Source: Dehalococcoidia bacterium (GTDB taxonomy: Bacteria > Chloroflexota > Dehalococcoidia > E44-bin15). Taken from it: a stretch of 64,000 bases of DNA. A model generated the notes under the pieces. That model saw only the letters and a list, made by a program, of their open reading frames with translations, made no database searches and had not been told where the DNA came from. Where the stretch lies: contig JBAZMV010000001.1 in the NCBI GenBank assembly GCA_041649635.1, positions 620,001 through 684,000 on the forward strand, written 5' to 3'. The position numbers and the translations under genes were made by a program. This document shows positions 24,903 through 33,995 of this stretch, in pieces (the first letter of the stretch is position 1; the number at the start of each line of letters is the position of its first letter).

Positions 24903-26586
24903 TAACAGCTATCCCCGCCGCGTGCCGCGCAGCTATCCACCCGAAGACCATCGACGGGCCTATCGTAGCGCCGGCGCCGCCGTAAGAGCGGCCCATGACG
25001 GAGGCGGCGCAGTTGCCCGTGGCGTACAGGCCGGCGACAGGAGAGCCGTCCTCGCGCAACACGCGGGCGAGCTCATCGGTGACCATGCCGCCCTTGGTGC
25101 CCAGATCGCCGGGCCATATCTCCACCGCATAGAACGGCGGCGTGTCTATGGGCCCAAAGCATCGGTTCAATTGCGAAGCCGGGTCTCCGTAGTATACATC
25201 GACCGAACTCTCTCCGCGGTGGAAATCGTCGTCTCGCCCGGTGACGGCGTAGCGGTTGCATTTAGATATTTCATCCGCCAGCCCCGCCGCGTCGATGCCA
25301 CACTTACCAGCAAGCCCCTCGATTGTATCTGCAACCTTAAGATAGCCGTTTTCGATATATCTCTTCGGCGTTACGAACGGCAGCATGGGACTCAGCGGAT
25401 ACTTCCTGCGGTAGCGCGCGTCGACGATCATATACGCCGGGATAGCGCCGCCGGTCTCAGCGTGATTTTTCAGTTGATCGTTGCTCACATCGATATACGG
25501 GCCGGCCTCGTTGGTAAAGCGCCTTCCCCTATTATTGACGATGATTGAGCGCGGCAGCGAGCGCTCCGGTATTATCATCTGCGCCATCTCGTCCCCCGGC
25601 ACCAGCGTTGTCGGCATCCACCAGGAGTCATCCATCAAATCGAGTGCTGCGCCAGCCTCAAGCCCCAGCTGAATTGCGTCGCCGCTATCGTCAAACGAGG
25701 CCACCGTCCATCGGTCCGATACGGGAGGCTTCTGATACTTCTCGCGCATAGCTTTATTACGGGCGAAACCGCCCGCTGCCAGTATCACGCCTTTTTTTAC
25801 TTTGATAAGTATCGAACGTCCTTCCTTTTCCGCCTCGACGCCGCTGACGCGGCCGTTCTCGATACGCAGATGCTTCGCCGATGTGTTCAGCCACAAAGGA
25901 ACCTTTCTATCCACGAGCGAAATGCGCAGGCGGCCGATGGTGGCGTTGCCCAGCGTCAGGCGCGTATCGGACGGCGTAATGAACCGCGCCGGGTTGACGA
26001 AATACGGTGCGAATATAGAGGCCGTCACCATGCGTCCCTTGAGCGAGGTGTCCATCATGCGGTGGGCATCATAGGCCGTGGCCATGATGCGGCCCATCAG
26101 CCGCGCCTGGGGATGCAGCGGGCGCATCAGTTTACGCTCCGCGCCCAGCTTCCACGCGCTGAAGGGAACGGGCTCTATGGTGCGTCCGCCTTCCCATTTA
26201 GCGCCGGCGACATCGGGGTAGTAGTCCGAGTAGCCGGGGACGACTTGAAAACGTACGCGGCTGTTCTCTTCCAGATATCGCACCATCTCGGCGCCATTCT
26301 CGACGTAGGCGCGCAGCCGCTGATCCGACACCACCCCTTTAGTGATCGACTTGAGATAGGCCAGCCCCTCGTCGGCCGAGTCTCTGACGCCGGCGCGCGG
26401 CATCAGATGATTGTTGGGAATCCAGATGGCCCCGCCGGACATGGCCGTGGAGCCGCCGTAGACCGGGCTTTTCTCGATTACGATGGCGCTGAGACCGGCA
26501 TCGACCGCGGCCAGCGCCGCCGTCATCCCTCCCCCACCGGACCCGACCACCAGCACGTCTACCAGATACTCCTGCGCCTGTGCCAT
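24898..26586 (-). CDS. FAD-dependent dehydrogenase, KstD/fumarate-reductase flavoprotein type (paralogue 2)
   Basis: The 562-residue protein begins MAQAQEYLVDVLVVGSGGGG, the dinucleotide-binding loop, then EKSPVYGGSTAMSGGAIWIP. The C-terminus has GLYATGNCAASVMGRSYGGAG. It aligns with the 16338-18020 protein along its length by eye, including RTIEPVPF and the FTNEAGP segment, so the two are paralogues from an old duplication. The start has a GGGAGG site upstream. As with its paralogue, the soluble form and lack of Fe-S or heme motifs suggest a stand-alone 3-ketosteroid- or enone-type dehydrogenase. Confidence 0.85.
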   Translation of the reverse strand: MAQAQEYLVDVLVVGSGGGGMTAALAAVDAGLSAIVIEKSPVYGGSTAMSGGAIWIPNNHLMPRAGVRDSADEGLAYLKSITKGVVSDQRLRAYVENGAEMVRYLEENSRVRFQVVPGYSDYYPDVAGAKWEGGRTIEPVPFSAWKLGAERKLMRPLHPQARLMGRIMATAYDAHRMMDTSLKGRMVTASIFAPYFVNPARFITPSDTRLTLGNATIGRLRISLVDRKVPLWLNTSAKHLRIENGRVSGVEAEKEGRSILIKVKKGVILAAGGFARNKAMREKYQKPPVSDRWTVASFDDSGDAIQLGLEAGAALDLMDDSWWMPTTLVPGDEMAQMIIPERSLPRSIIVNNRGRRFTNEAGPYIDVSNDQLKNHAETGGAIPAYMIVDARYRRKYPLSPMLPFVTPKRYIENGYLKVADTIEGLAGKCGIDAAGLADEISKCNRYAVTGRDDDFHRGESSVDVYYGDPASQLNRCFGPIDTPPFYAVEIWPGDLGTKGGMVTDELARVLREDGSPVAGLYATGNCAASVMGRSYGGAGATIGPSMVFGWIAARHAAGIAVR

Positions 26587-26614
26587 ATCGAGCCTCCCGT
26601 TTCGTCATCCAAAT

Positions 26615-26640
26615 GTAGGGGCGATCCTTGTGATCGCCCT
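26615..26640 (+). repeat. REP-like hairpin with extended tail
   Basis: GTAGGGGCGATCCTTGTGAT followed by CGCCCT: GTAG foot and GGGCGATC/GATCGCCC stem, with the tail ATCTCGAAATCGAATTATGGG that also follows copies at 56884 and near 60443. Confidence 0.75.
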
Positions 26641-26689
26641 ATCTCGAAATCGAATTATGGGATTAAAGAGGATTATTTTTTAAATCGAC

Positions 26690-27580
26690 CTAATACTTGA
26701 ACAAATCCATGCTCAGGTAGCGCTCGCCGCGGTCGGGAAGAACAGTGACTACCTTCTCGTACTTCTTGGACATTTTCAGCGCCACGTCGACGTTGGCCCC
26801 GGCGCTGATGCCCACGAGGAGCCCGTACTTGCGGCACAGTTTTCGCGCCATATCAACGGCCTCCTTACTGCCTATGGTGACCGCCTTATCGACTTTGCTC
26901 ATATCGACGATCTTGGGGATAAAGCCGTCGCCGATGCCCTGTATCTTATGCTCCTCGATTCGCACATCGCTGCCGCCGAACATCACCGATGCCTCCTCCG
27001 GTTCCACTGCGATGACCTTGACATCGGGATTGGCCTTGCGCATCACGTTCGATATGCCCATGAGCGTGCCGCCCGTGCCCACGCCCGCCACGACCGCATC
27101 GACAGGCCCTATCTGGTCCAGTATCTCCCTGCCGGTCTTCTCCTGCGCCTTCACGTTGGCCGGGTTCGAGAACTGGCGCGCGATAAAATGCTTCGGCCGT
27201 TTGGCGATCTCCTCCGCGCGCTGAATGGCCTCATGCAGGCTGCCGGCCTTGGAGGTCAGCACCAGCTCGGCCCCGAAGGCATGCATCATCTGCTTGCGCT
27301 CCTCGCTCATGTTCTCCGGCATGACCACGATCATATTGTAGCCCTTGGCCATGGCCACCATGGCCAGCGATATGCCGGTGTTGCCGCTGGAGGCCTCTAC
27401 GATGGTGTATCCCTTCTTGAGCTCGCCCCTGCGCTCGGCGTCCTCGACTATACCGAGGGCGACCCGGTCCTTGATGCTGCCGCTGGGGTTCACGCTCTCC
27501 AGCTTGGCGTAGATATTCTCTATCTTCACGATAGGCGTATTACCGATGGCGTCCAGCACGCCGAAACTATTCTTTTTCAT
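26690..27580 (-). CDS. cysK: Cysteine synthase (O-acetylserine sulfhydrylase)
   Basis: The 296-residue PLP enzyme makes cysteine from O-acetylserine and sulfide. It has the PLP-Lys segment NPSGSIKDRVAL, the substrate-binding EASSGNTGISLAMVA, and the phosphate loop VAGVGTGGTLMGISN. The length is slightly below typical CysK, with a short N-terminus (FGVLDAIGNTPIVKI). It is the third gene of a pyrF-DUF951-cysK run. A cystathionine beta-synthase-like role is possible but less likely, as there is no CBS domain. Confidence 0.9.
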   Translation of the reverse strand: MKKNSFGVLDAIGNTPIVKIENIYAKLESVNPSGSIKDRVALGIVEDAERRGELKKGYTIVEASSGNTGISLAMVAMAKGYNMIVVMPENMSEERKQMMHAFGAELVLTSKAGSLHEAIQRAEEIAKRPKHFIARQFSNPANVKAQEKTGREILDQIGPVDAVVAGVGTGGTLMGISNVMRKANPDVKVIAVEPEEASVMFGGSDVRIEEHKIQGIGDGFIPKIVDMSKVDKAVTIGSKEAVDMARKLCRKYGLLVGISAGANVDVALKMSKKYEKVVTVLPDRGERYLSMDLFKY

Positions 27581-27617
27581 TTACCCCTTCTCCATTATGT
27601 CAATAAACTGCGGCTGA

Positions 27618-27815
27618 TTATTTACTATCGACACTGCCGCGCGATACGACTTCTTTCACTCGCCTCTCGAACTCGGGTCGCTCCATCATCACGCGGCGGC
27701 CGCACTTTTCGCACTTGATGCCGATGTCGACGCCCGTCCGCACCACCAGCCATCGGTCCCCGCCGCACGGGTGCGCCTTGCTGAAGCGAACCACATCCCC
27801 AATATTTACCTCCAC
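27618..27815 (-). CDS. DUF951 family protein
   Basis: A 65-residue protein matching DUF951: VNIGDVVRFSKAHPCGGDRW, then GVDIGIKCEKCGRRVMMERPEFERR. Its Cys residues (C in HPCGG and the CEKCG pair) may bind zinc. The family is common in Firmicutes and Chloroflexota and often sits beside genes of translation or nucleotide metabolism; its role is unknown. Here it starts two bases after the pyrF stop and precedes cysK by 37 bases. Confidence 0.88.
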   Translation of the reverse strand: MEVNIGDVVRFSKAHPCGGDRWLVVRTGVDIGIKCEKCGRRVMMERPEFERRVKEVVSRGSVDSK

Positions 27816-27817
27816 CG

Positions 27818-28618
27818 CTAGCCGCCCTTCAGACAGCGATTGATCTCATCGCGCATCTTCATGGCCTCAACGCGCGCCGCCTCGGCGAAATCCTTACCCT
27901 TTGACGCGAATATTATGCCGCGCGAGGAGTTGATTATAGCTTTCTCTTTATTTGCGTCGACGCCGTTGCGCGCCGCAGCAGCCAGGTCTCCGCCCTGTTT
28001 GCCCACACCCGGTATCAGTATCGGCATGTCGGGACATATGTTGCGTACACGTTTGATATCATCGGGATACGTTGCGCCGACCACGAGGCCGATATTACCG
28101 TTCTTGTTCCATTCCAGAGCCTTGCGCGCTACGACCTCGTATAAAGGCTGCTGCCCGACATTCAATTCCTGCAGGTCGGATGAGCCCGGGTTGGAGGTGC
28201 GGCATAGAACGAATATGCCTTTATCTTCGTATTCGAGGAACGGCTCAATCGAATCGCCACCGAGGTACGGGCTGACCGTCACCGCATCGAAACCGTATCC
28301 TTCGAACAGGGCCCTGGCGTAAGCCTTGGCCGTATTGCCGATATCGCCGCGCTTGGCGTCTCCGATGACCGGCACCGTGTCCGGAATGCATCCGACCGTT
28401 GCCGCTAGAGCCCTGAGTCCCTCGACGCCCATAGCCTCATAGAATGCGAGATTGGGCTTATAGGCGCAGACGAGGTCGTAAGTAGCTTCGACGATAGCCT
28501 CGTTAAATTCCAGCACGCTGATACCCTCAGGCATCAGCTCCGGGTCCGGGTCCAGCCCTATGCATAGCAGGCTCTCGTTGCTTCTGGCCGAATTCAGCAG
28601 TTTATCAATGAAATTCAT
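27818..28618 (-). CDS. pyrF: Orotidine 5'-phosphate decarboxylase (type 2)
   Basis: About 266 residues from ATG 28618; an in-frame start 45 bases upstream adds a non-conserved segment. The enzyme makes UMP from OMP in pyrimidine synthesis. Key features are LLCIGLDPDPELMPEG near the N-terminus and the catalytic GDAKRGDIGNTAKAYARALF with the Lys-Asp pair, then VSPYLGGDSIEPFL; this is the type 2 (longer) family. It heads the pyrF-DUF951-cysK operon. No strong ribosome binding site is apparent. Confidence 0.9.
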   Translation of the reverse strand: MNFIDKLLNSARSNESLLCIGLDPDPELMPEGISVLEFNEAIVEATYDLVCAYKPNLAFYEAMGVEGLRALAATVGCIPDTVPVIGDAKRGDIGNTAKAYARALFEGYGFDAVTVSPYLGGDSIEPFLEYEDKGIFVLCRTSNPGSSDLQELNVGQQPLYEVVARKALEWNKNGNIGLVVGATYPDDIKRVRNICPDMPILIPGVGKQGGDLAAAARNGVDANKEKAIINSSRGIIFASKGKDFAEAARVEAMKMRDEINRCLKGG

Positions 28619-28673
28619 GGTATCTCTGCGATGATAACTCCCCGCCAGTTTGGCGTCAAGCACTGAACCTTTC

Positions 28674-28779
28674 TGTCATTGCGAGTCATTCTCTATCTTG
28701 AATCTTTGAGCAATCTCCTTTTACTAAATGCTATACAAACGACGAGATTGCCACGTCGGCTTCGCCTCCTCGCAATGAC
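28674..28779. repeat. MITE-like element with TGTCATTGCGAG termini (copy 2)
   Basis: The 106-base element runs from TGTCATTGCGAGTC to CTCGCAATGAC and includes GAGCAATCTCC and GACGAGATTGCCACGTC, a pattern shared with copies at 11442 and 37494. It lies in the 28619-28961 intergenic gap together with a REP pair. Confidence 0.8.
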
Positions 28780-28789
28780 GGATGAACCG

Positions 28790-28865
28790 GTAGGGGCGCT
28801 CCTTCCCTGGAAGGACCTGCCCCTACGCCAGCGACCAACGTATGGGGGACTAACAGGGGATTCGA
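28790..28865. repeat. REP-like hairpin plus ACGTATGGGGGACTAACAG element
   Basis: GTAGGGGCGCTCCTTCCCTG, then GAAGGACCTGCCCCTAC (28790-28826), has both GTAG and CTAC feet. It is followed by CCAACGTATGGGGGACTAAC with an AGGGGATTCG tail, the second repeat family also seen at 21019 and 52376. Confidence 0.7.
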
Positions 28866-28961
28866 AAATGAGTTGACAACTAACCTCCTTTTACACGATA
28901 CTTTTGTCACCCTGTAAATGGCGTCAAATCATCAATCGCTGCGTTAGGAGGCAACTTTCGC

Positions 28962-29897
28962 ATGGCCGATAAGGAATTGCAGAAACGCATCAAGGCGCTG
29001 GAGCGGGAAAACGCCGCACTCTCTGAGGCTATCGAGCACTTGCGTGAGAGCGAAGCAAAATTCACTACCATCTTCCAGAACGCCAACGACGAGATAATAT
29101 ACATCGGCGCGGACGGCACCATAATCGACATCAACCACAAGGTGGAGGATATCTTCGGCTACAGGCGCGAAGAGGCTATCGGCAAAAAGTTCTACGAATT
29201 CGACGTGCTCAGCCCGGAGGAATGGCAAAGGCTTATCGACGAAACACAGAACTTGCTCTCAGGTAAGACCTCAACAACACAGGTGCTCCAATTCGAAGCC
29301 AGGCGCAAAGGAGGGGAGAAGATATATCTGGAGGTCAATCCCAGGCTGATAAAGAGGGACGACAAGACCATAGGAATACTGGCCATCATCAGGGATATCA
29401 GCACCCGCAAGAGGGAGGAGGAGCTCCTGCGCAGGCATACCGAACAGCTCGACAAATTGCTTAAGGAGCGCACGTTAAATCTGGAGGAGCTGAACGCCGC
29501 GCTGAAGGTTATGCTGAAGCAGGTGGAAGAGGTTAAGGCCGAGATACAGGACAAGATCACGTTCAATATCACGGAATTCGTCATGCCTTATCTGGAAAAA
29601 CTGAAAAAAACCAGGCTGGAGGACATACAACAAACCTATCTCAATAACTTGGAGGAAAACCTTAAAGACATCGCTTCGCCCTTCCTGCACGGCATTTCCG
29701 CCAAGTACATAAAGCTCACACCTACGGAAATTCAGGTGGCCAACCTGGTCAAACAGGGCAAAACGACCAAGGAGATCGCGGACACGCTTTTCATGTCGCC
29801 ACGGACCATTGAAACCCACAGGTACAATATGAGAATCAAGATGGGGCTGAAAAGCAAAAAACTTAACCTGAGAACTTATCTTTCGTCTTTAGAATAA
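28962..29897 (+). CDS. PAS domain LuxR-type transcriptional regulator
   Basis: The 311-residue protein starts with a short coiled coil, then a PAS domain (about residues 32-145: FTTIFQNANDEIIYIGADGT, then FGYRREEAIGKKFYEF and a PAC-like end RDISTRKREEELL), a second coiled coil, and a C-terminal LuxR HTH (LTPTEIQVANLVKQGKTTKE, then TLFMSPRTIETHRYNMR). PAS-LuxR proteins of this type are numerous in Dehalococcoidia. ATG 28962 follows AGGAGG (28946-28951). It is probably the regulator of the downstream redox genes (30125-37354), in the same orientation, but its ligand or cofactor is unknown. Confidence 0.88.
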   Translation: MADKELQKRIKALERENAALSEAIEHLRESEAKFTTIFQNANDEIIYIGADGTIIDINHKVEDIFGYRREEAIGKKFYEFDVLSPEEWQRLIDETQNLLSGKTSTTQVLQFEARRKGGEKIYLEVNPRLIKRDDKTIGILAIIRDISTRKREEELLRRHTEQLDKLLKERTLNLEELNAALKVMLKQVEEVKAEIQDKITFNITEFVMPYLEKLKKTRLEDIQQTYLNNLEENLKDIASPFLHGISAKYIKLTPTEIQVANLVKQGKTTKEIADTLFMSPRTIETHRYNMRIKMGLKSKKLNLRTYLSSLE

Positions 29898-29920
29898 TAC
29901 TTAACTTAACTAAGTATTTT
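29896..29920 (+). terminator. Intrinsic terminator-like hairpin after the PAS-LuxR gene
   Basis: AATACTTA (29896-29903) and TAAGTATT (29911-29918) form an eight-base stem with a seven-base loop, overlapping the stop and followed by a T-run. The stem is AT-rich, so efficiency is uncertain. Confidence 0.45.
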
Positions 29921-30124
29921 ATAGCAAATACTACAGCATTAATTCCGTTGCAATTATTCACTAAACCGGGCATACTCGTATCATAGACTAAGTATTCATG
30001 TGTAAAATGATATCCGCACCCACAAACGCATCCCGATCAATCCGTAACGACTTCACAAGAGAATAACATCCAATCTAAATAACAAATCGAAAGGTGTCAA
30101 AAACAGTAAGAGGAGGACCAGCAA

Positions 30125-31165
30125 ATGGAAAGTGAGGAGCTGTACAAACAACTGGCGGAGATGATAAACAGAGACGATCCGCACATCCTCGGCATGCCGC
30201 AAACCCCCGCCTTTATCAAGTTACTCAGCCTCCAATTCACACCGGAGGAGGCTAAACTGGCACTGGAAGTGGGACTCACCGGGGGGACGCTGGACGAACT
30301 GGCGCAGAAAACGGGACGGGAGAGGGAAACCCTGAAGAAGATGATGCACACCATGGCAAACAAGGGAACGATGTGGATCGATCCGGGCAAGGAAGACCCC
30401 AAGTACCGCGTCCTGGGCAGCTGCGCGCCGGGCCTCGTGGAAACCGGCCTGTTCGGGAATATACGCTTCCCTTACGACGTGGAGCTGGGGAAAACGCTTC
30501 ACCAGGTAGTATACGAATGGGCCAGGGACAAGCTGTGCAAGCTGGGTTTCCCCTTCGCGCCGGTGTGGGCTCATCCCTGGGTGCTGCCCGGCGACGCAAA
30601 GCCGGAGGAGAGCCTCGTCGATTTCCTCAAAGGACAGAACTACTTCAGCGTATCGACATGCCCCTGCCGCCTTTCGCACTGGCTCGTCGAGCCGGAGAAC
30701 CATTGCGATCATATGCTGGAGACCTGCCTCCATTCCGGTGACACCGGCAGATGGTGCGTGGAACACGGGATGGGCCGCGAGATAACCCTCGATGAGGCGC
30801 TTGAGCTTCTGCGCAAAACCAACGCGGAAGGCCTGGTGCACACTATCAACATCGAGGGATTCATCTGCAATTGCTGCACCGACTGCTGCCCGCTTTTCAT
30901 CGGCTTCCACAAACTTAATACAAAGACGATGATACCTTCCCCCTTCATCCCGGTTATCGATGAGGGTGAATGCACCGCCTGCGGCTCGTGTATCGACCTC
31001 TGTCCGGTAAATGCATTGAAGCTAGAAGACATAGCCGAGGTGGATATCGATACCTGCATCGGCTGCGGCGTGTGCGTGACACACTGCGATATGAACGCCA
31101 TCAAGCTGGCGAGGAGATCCCAGCAGGTTGAGATACCGGCGGATGTGAAGGATCACATAGGATAA
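30125..31165 (+). CDS. 2[4Fe-4S] ferredoxin-type protein with N-terminal winged helix (paralogue 1)
   Basis: The 346-residue protein begins with a helical domain that looks like a winged helix (residues 1-90, ending GTMWIDPG). The middle holds several Cys motifs (STCPCRLSH, HCDHMLETC, FICNCCTDCCPLF). The C-terminus has two classical 4Fe-4S motifs, CTACGSCIDLCP and CIGCGVCVTHC. A ribosome site (AGGAGGA) precedes the ATG. It is highly similar to the 36308-37354 protein. I infer an electron-transfer partner or subunit of a reductase; the central CC motifs may hold another cluster. The exact family is not known to me. Confidence 0.8.
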   Translation: MESEELYKQLAEMINRDDPHILGMPQTPAFIKLLSLQFTPEEAKLALEVGLTGGTLDELAQKTGRERETLKKMMHTMANKGTMWIDPGKEDPKYRVLGSCAPGLVETGLFGNIRFPYDVELGKTLHQVVYEWARDKLCKLGFPFAPVWAHPWVLPGDAKPEESLVDFLKGQNYFSVSTCPCRLSHWLVEPENHCDHMLETCLHSGDTGRWCVEHGMGREITLDEALELLRKTNAEGLVHTINIEGFICNCCTDCCPLFIGFHKLNTKTMIPSPFIPVIDEGECTACGSCIDLCPVNALKLEDIAEVDIDTCIGCGVCVTHCDMNAIKLARRSQQVEIPADVKDHIG

Positions 31166-31201
31166 GCTCCAATAATCAATAAAAGGGCTCTAGGGAGAAA
31201 T

Positions 31202-32677
31202 ATGAATAAGAATTATGATGCTATCGTTGTTGGAGCTGGGTTAGGAGGTGCGGTATGCGGTGCACTACTGGCAAAATGGGGCCTCAAGGTACTTTTGCTG
31301 GATAAGAACAACCGCGTCGGCGGCAAGCAGATGGGTATCTCGGCCCGCGGCTTCAAAAGCGAGATGTGGCCCACATTCGGCATACCCAGGGAATCAGGGC
31401 CGTTCGTGGATGCCTTCAAGCAGCTGGGCATAGAGCAGAAGCTGGACATTATCCCCGGGTCCAACTGCCTGATGTACCGGCAGCCGAAAGGCAAGTGGAT
31501 TCCTTCAATAAATGCGGCCGGGCCACAGGGTCTGGACTCGACATTGAATATGTTTAATGCATGGCAACTCAGCGAGAAAGATTCTCAGGTGGCCTTGAAC
31601 ATCCTGGCTGAGATGGCGCTGATGACACCGGAGCAGCTGGACGCCCTGAACGATGTTAGCGTTCAGCAGTGGGTGGCCCAGAAGGGCGACCTGCCTAAGC
31701 CCCTTTTCAGCTTCCTCGCCGTGCAATCGAATGTGATGGCCACCGGCCTTTACGAGCTCGTAGCCATATGGGAACTAGCCAAAATCATGCAGATTTTTGC
31801 GGGAACAACGCCGTGCTTTCCCAGGGGTGGCTACTCCAAGCTGGTTGAAGACATTATCAACGTGCTTAAGGCGAATGGCGGCGAGTTGAAGCTCAGGGCG
31901 CGTGTCGAGCGCATCCTTGTCGAAGACGGGCAGGTAGCCGGTGTCGCTACCAGGGACAAGGTGTACAGGGCTCCGATCATTGTCAGCAACGCGGGCATCC
32001 AGCCAACGGTGCTCAAACTGGTCGGAGAACAATATTTCGATAAGTCGTATGTGAATTACGTTAAGGGCATAGTCCCCAGCCTGGGTTTCTGCTGCCAACG
32101 ATACATATTTAAGGAGCCGGTTATGGAGCACGGTGTGTACGTCGGCACGTCGGAGAGAAGTTATCTGGATACCGCCCGCCTTGAGGAAATGAAGAACGGC
32201 AAAATACCCGATGTCGTATCTTTCTATGCGGTGAACCCGGCGCACTTCGATAACGAGATGGCGCCCAAAGGCAAACAGATGCTGCTGGTGGGCACTTGGT
32301 GCTCACCGGATCCGAAAGATAAATCGATCAAGGCACTGCAGAAAAAGGTGGATGAGCAGTTTATTGAGATGTTCCCGGCAGAATCGAAATACATTGAAGC
32401 TCGTGAAGGTTATGTAGGCCCAGCCCAGGTGGCATCACTGAGCAGGGACTCCGTCCTGCCAGGTGTAGGCGGGGAGGCGGTCGGACTTGCGGTTAGCGTT
32501 GGCTACTGCGGACGGAGTAAGCCATCGGTCAAGGCACCGATAGGAGGGCTATTCTACGTTGGTCACGACGCCGGCGGCGCCGGTTATCTCGGTACCCACC
32601 AGGCGGTGAGTTCCGGAACGAGAGTAGCGCCGATGGTACAGATGTACTATCGTGAAAGAAAGATGTTCGGAAAATAG
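31202..32677 (+). CDS. FAD-dependent oxidoreductase, phytoene desaturase/CrtI-like
   Basis: The 491-residue flavoprotein has DAIVVGAGLGGAVCGALLAK, then LLLDKNNRVGGKQMG at the N-terminus, the dinucleotide-binding and GG-doublet pattern of the amine oxidase / CrtI family, and a C-terminal GGLFYVGHDAGGAGYLGTHQ for FAD contact. Such enzymes desaturate or isomerise hydrophobic carbon chains. It lies 36 bases after the Fe-S protein and before a CrtC/AttH-like gene, giving a consistent lipophilic-substrate theme. The substrate is unknown; a retinol saturase-like reaction is also possible. Confidence 0.8.
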   Translation: MNKNYDAIVVGAGLGGAVCGALLAKWGLKVLLLDKNNRVGGKQMGISARGFKSEMWPTFGIPRESGPFVDAFKQLGIEQKLDIIPGSNCLMYRQPKGKWIPSINAAGPQGLDSTLNMFNAWQLSEKDSQVALNILAEMALMTPEQLDALNDVSVQQWVAQKGDLPKPLFSFLAVQSNVMATGLYELVAIWELAKIMQIFAGTTPCFPRGGYSKLVEDIINVLKANGGELKLRARVERILVEDGQVAGVATRDKVYRAPIIVSNAGIQPTVLKLVGEQYFDKSYVNYVKGIVPSLGFCCQRYIFKEPVMEHGVYVGTSERSYLDTARLEEMKNGKIPDVVSFYAVNPAHFDNEMAPKGKQMLLVGTWCSPDPKDKSIKALQKKVDEQFIEMFPAESKYIEAREGYVGPAQVASLSRDSVLPGVGGEAVGLAVSVGYCGRSKPSVKAPIGGLFYVGHDAGGAGYLGTHQAVSSGTRVAPMVQMYYRERKMFGK

Positions 32678-32772
32678 CAGCTAGTGAAACCGCCGGGCCT
32701 GAAATAATTGAGCCGTTGAACTTTGTAGCAATGAAATGTTTACTAGTGCAATAAGCATCGTGGAGGTAGATT

Positions 32773-33864
32773 ATGTTAACGAAATATGACGAGTTCAACT
32801 GTCACCAGATCGTGGACACGCTGGACCATGTGCTGGACAGCGACCGCCAGTTCACCGAGAAGTACTGGATGAACGTGCATGACACTACGGGGAAGATAGT
32901 TCTGGCCACGGGCTTCGGCTACTACCCCAACCGCAACGTAATGGACGGCTACGGCTGCGTGAACGTCGAGAACAAGATCCAGCACAACATGAGGCTCTCG
33001 CGCGAGCTCAGACCAAAAACCGATGAACTGGTAGTCGGCCCGCTCTCGTGGGAGATCGTCGAGCCGCTCAAGCGGATACGGGTAAGGCTCGACAAGAACG
33101 ACAAGGGTATCAGCTACGACCTGGAGTTCACGGGCAGGATGCCGGCCCATGAGGAGATACCGCAGGTGCGCCGCGATAAGGGGCGCATATTCATGAACAC
33201 CTGCCGCATGTGCCAGCTTGGCACGGCTAAAGGCTGGATCAAGGTGGACGGCAAGAAATACGATGTCGACGAAAAGTCGTGGCGCGCCCAGCGCGATCAT
33301 TCGTGGGGCATACGCATGGGCGTGGGCGCGCCGGAGCAGGGTGTGCAGTCGCCTGACATCTCCTTCTTTGCCAATCTGATGATCAACTGGCTCACCGCCC
33401 AGTTCAAGGACTGGGGCGTCACCTACTACCTTATCGAAAAGTCTACCGGAGTGGTCGAATACCTCTCCGGCGCAGTGATGTACGGATTCGGCAAGAACAA
33501 AGAAGAGATACCGATCGTGAAGGTGGATCACGATTTCAAATATCACACCGGCAGCGGCAGGATGAAATCGGGTGAGGTTGTCCTGCATACCGCCGACGGC
33601 AAGAAAAAAGAAATATCGATGAAACAGCTGACCACCATGTACCTGATGGGCGGCGGCTATGTAGGTTATGACGGATTTTACCACGGCATCTGGAAGGGGC
33701 CGTACTGGACAGCCGGCGAGAAGTGGAAGGTATCCGATCCGAAGGTAGCAAACCAGGTTCACGGCCTGGACGACGCCGTATGCGAGTACCGCTGCGGCAA
33801 AGAGACCGGCTACGGCATTATCGAGAACTTGATACTCGGCTCCTTCCCTAAATACGGGTTTTAG
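32773..33864 (+). CDS. CrtC/AttH lipocalin-like protein
   Basis: The 363-residue protein has no cofactor motif. It is beta-rich and contains QRDHSWGIRMG near residue 175, the signature seen in AttH and carotenoid hydratase CrtC-type double lipocalin proteins. Other conserved-looking stretches are YWMNVHDTTGKIVLATGFGY and KDWGVTYYLIEK. A good GGAGGT site precedes the ATG. It may be a hydratase or lipid carrier for the flavoenzyme encoded next to it; this is inference from context. Confidence 0.55.
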   Translation: MLTKYDEFNCHQIVDTLDHVLDSDRQFTEKYWMNVHDTTGKIVLATGFGYYPNRNVMDGYGCVNVENKIQHNMRLSRELRPKTDELVVGPLSWEIVEPLKRIRVRLDKNDKGISYDLEFTGRMPAHEEIPQVRRDKGRIFMNTCRMCQLGTAKGWIKVDGKKYDVDEKSWRAQRDHSWGIRMGVGAPEQGVQSPDISFFANLMINWLTAQFKDWGVTYYLIEKSTGVVEYLSGAVMYGFGKNKEEIPIVKVDHDFKYHTGSGRMKSGEVVLHTADGKKKEISMKQLTTMYLMGGGYVGYDGFYHGIWKGPYWTAGEKWKVSDPKVANQVHGLDDAVCEYRCGKETGYGIIENLILGSFPKYGF

Positions 33865-33892
33865 CAGAGGAGACGATTCATGAATCGTTGTC

Positions 33893-33951
33893 TGTCATTG
33901 CGTCGTCCTTACAGATACCTCGATATCGCGGAAGGACCACTTTCAATGACA
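33893..33951. repeat. Short MITE-like element (copy 3)
   Basis: TGTCATTGCGTCGTCCTTAC to TTTCAATGACA with an inner hairpin GGTCCTTCCGC-like. An ACGATTCATGAATCGT palindrome, the core of a degraded REP, directly precedes it at 33873-33888. Confidence 0.6.
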
Positions 33952-33995
33952 AATTAGATATAGAGTGTTGATAATCCCCAATCAGAGGTACAAAA

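Noticed and set aside
29921..30124. tRNA or small RNA gene in the gap before the first Fe-S protein gene
   Set aside because: No cloverleaf or T-loop motif (GGTTCRANNCC) was found; only short AT-rich repeats (CTAAGTATT) are seen.
32776..33762. Minus-strand frame of 328 codons opposite the CrtC/AttH-like gene
   Set aside because: The plus frame carries the RDHSWG signature and a good ribosome site; the minus frame does not.
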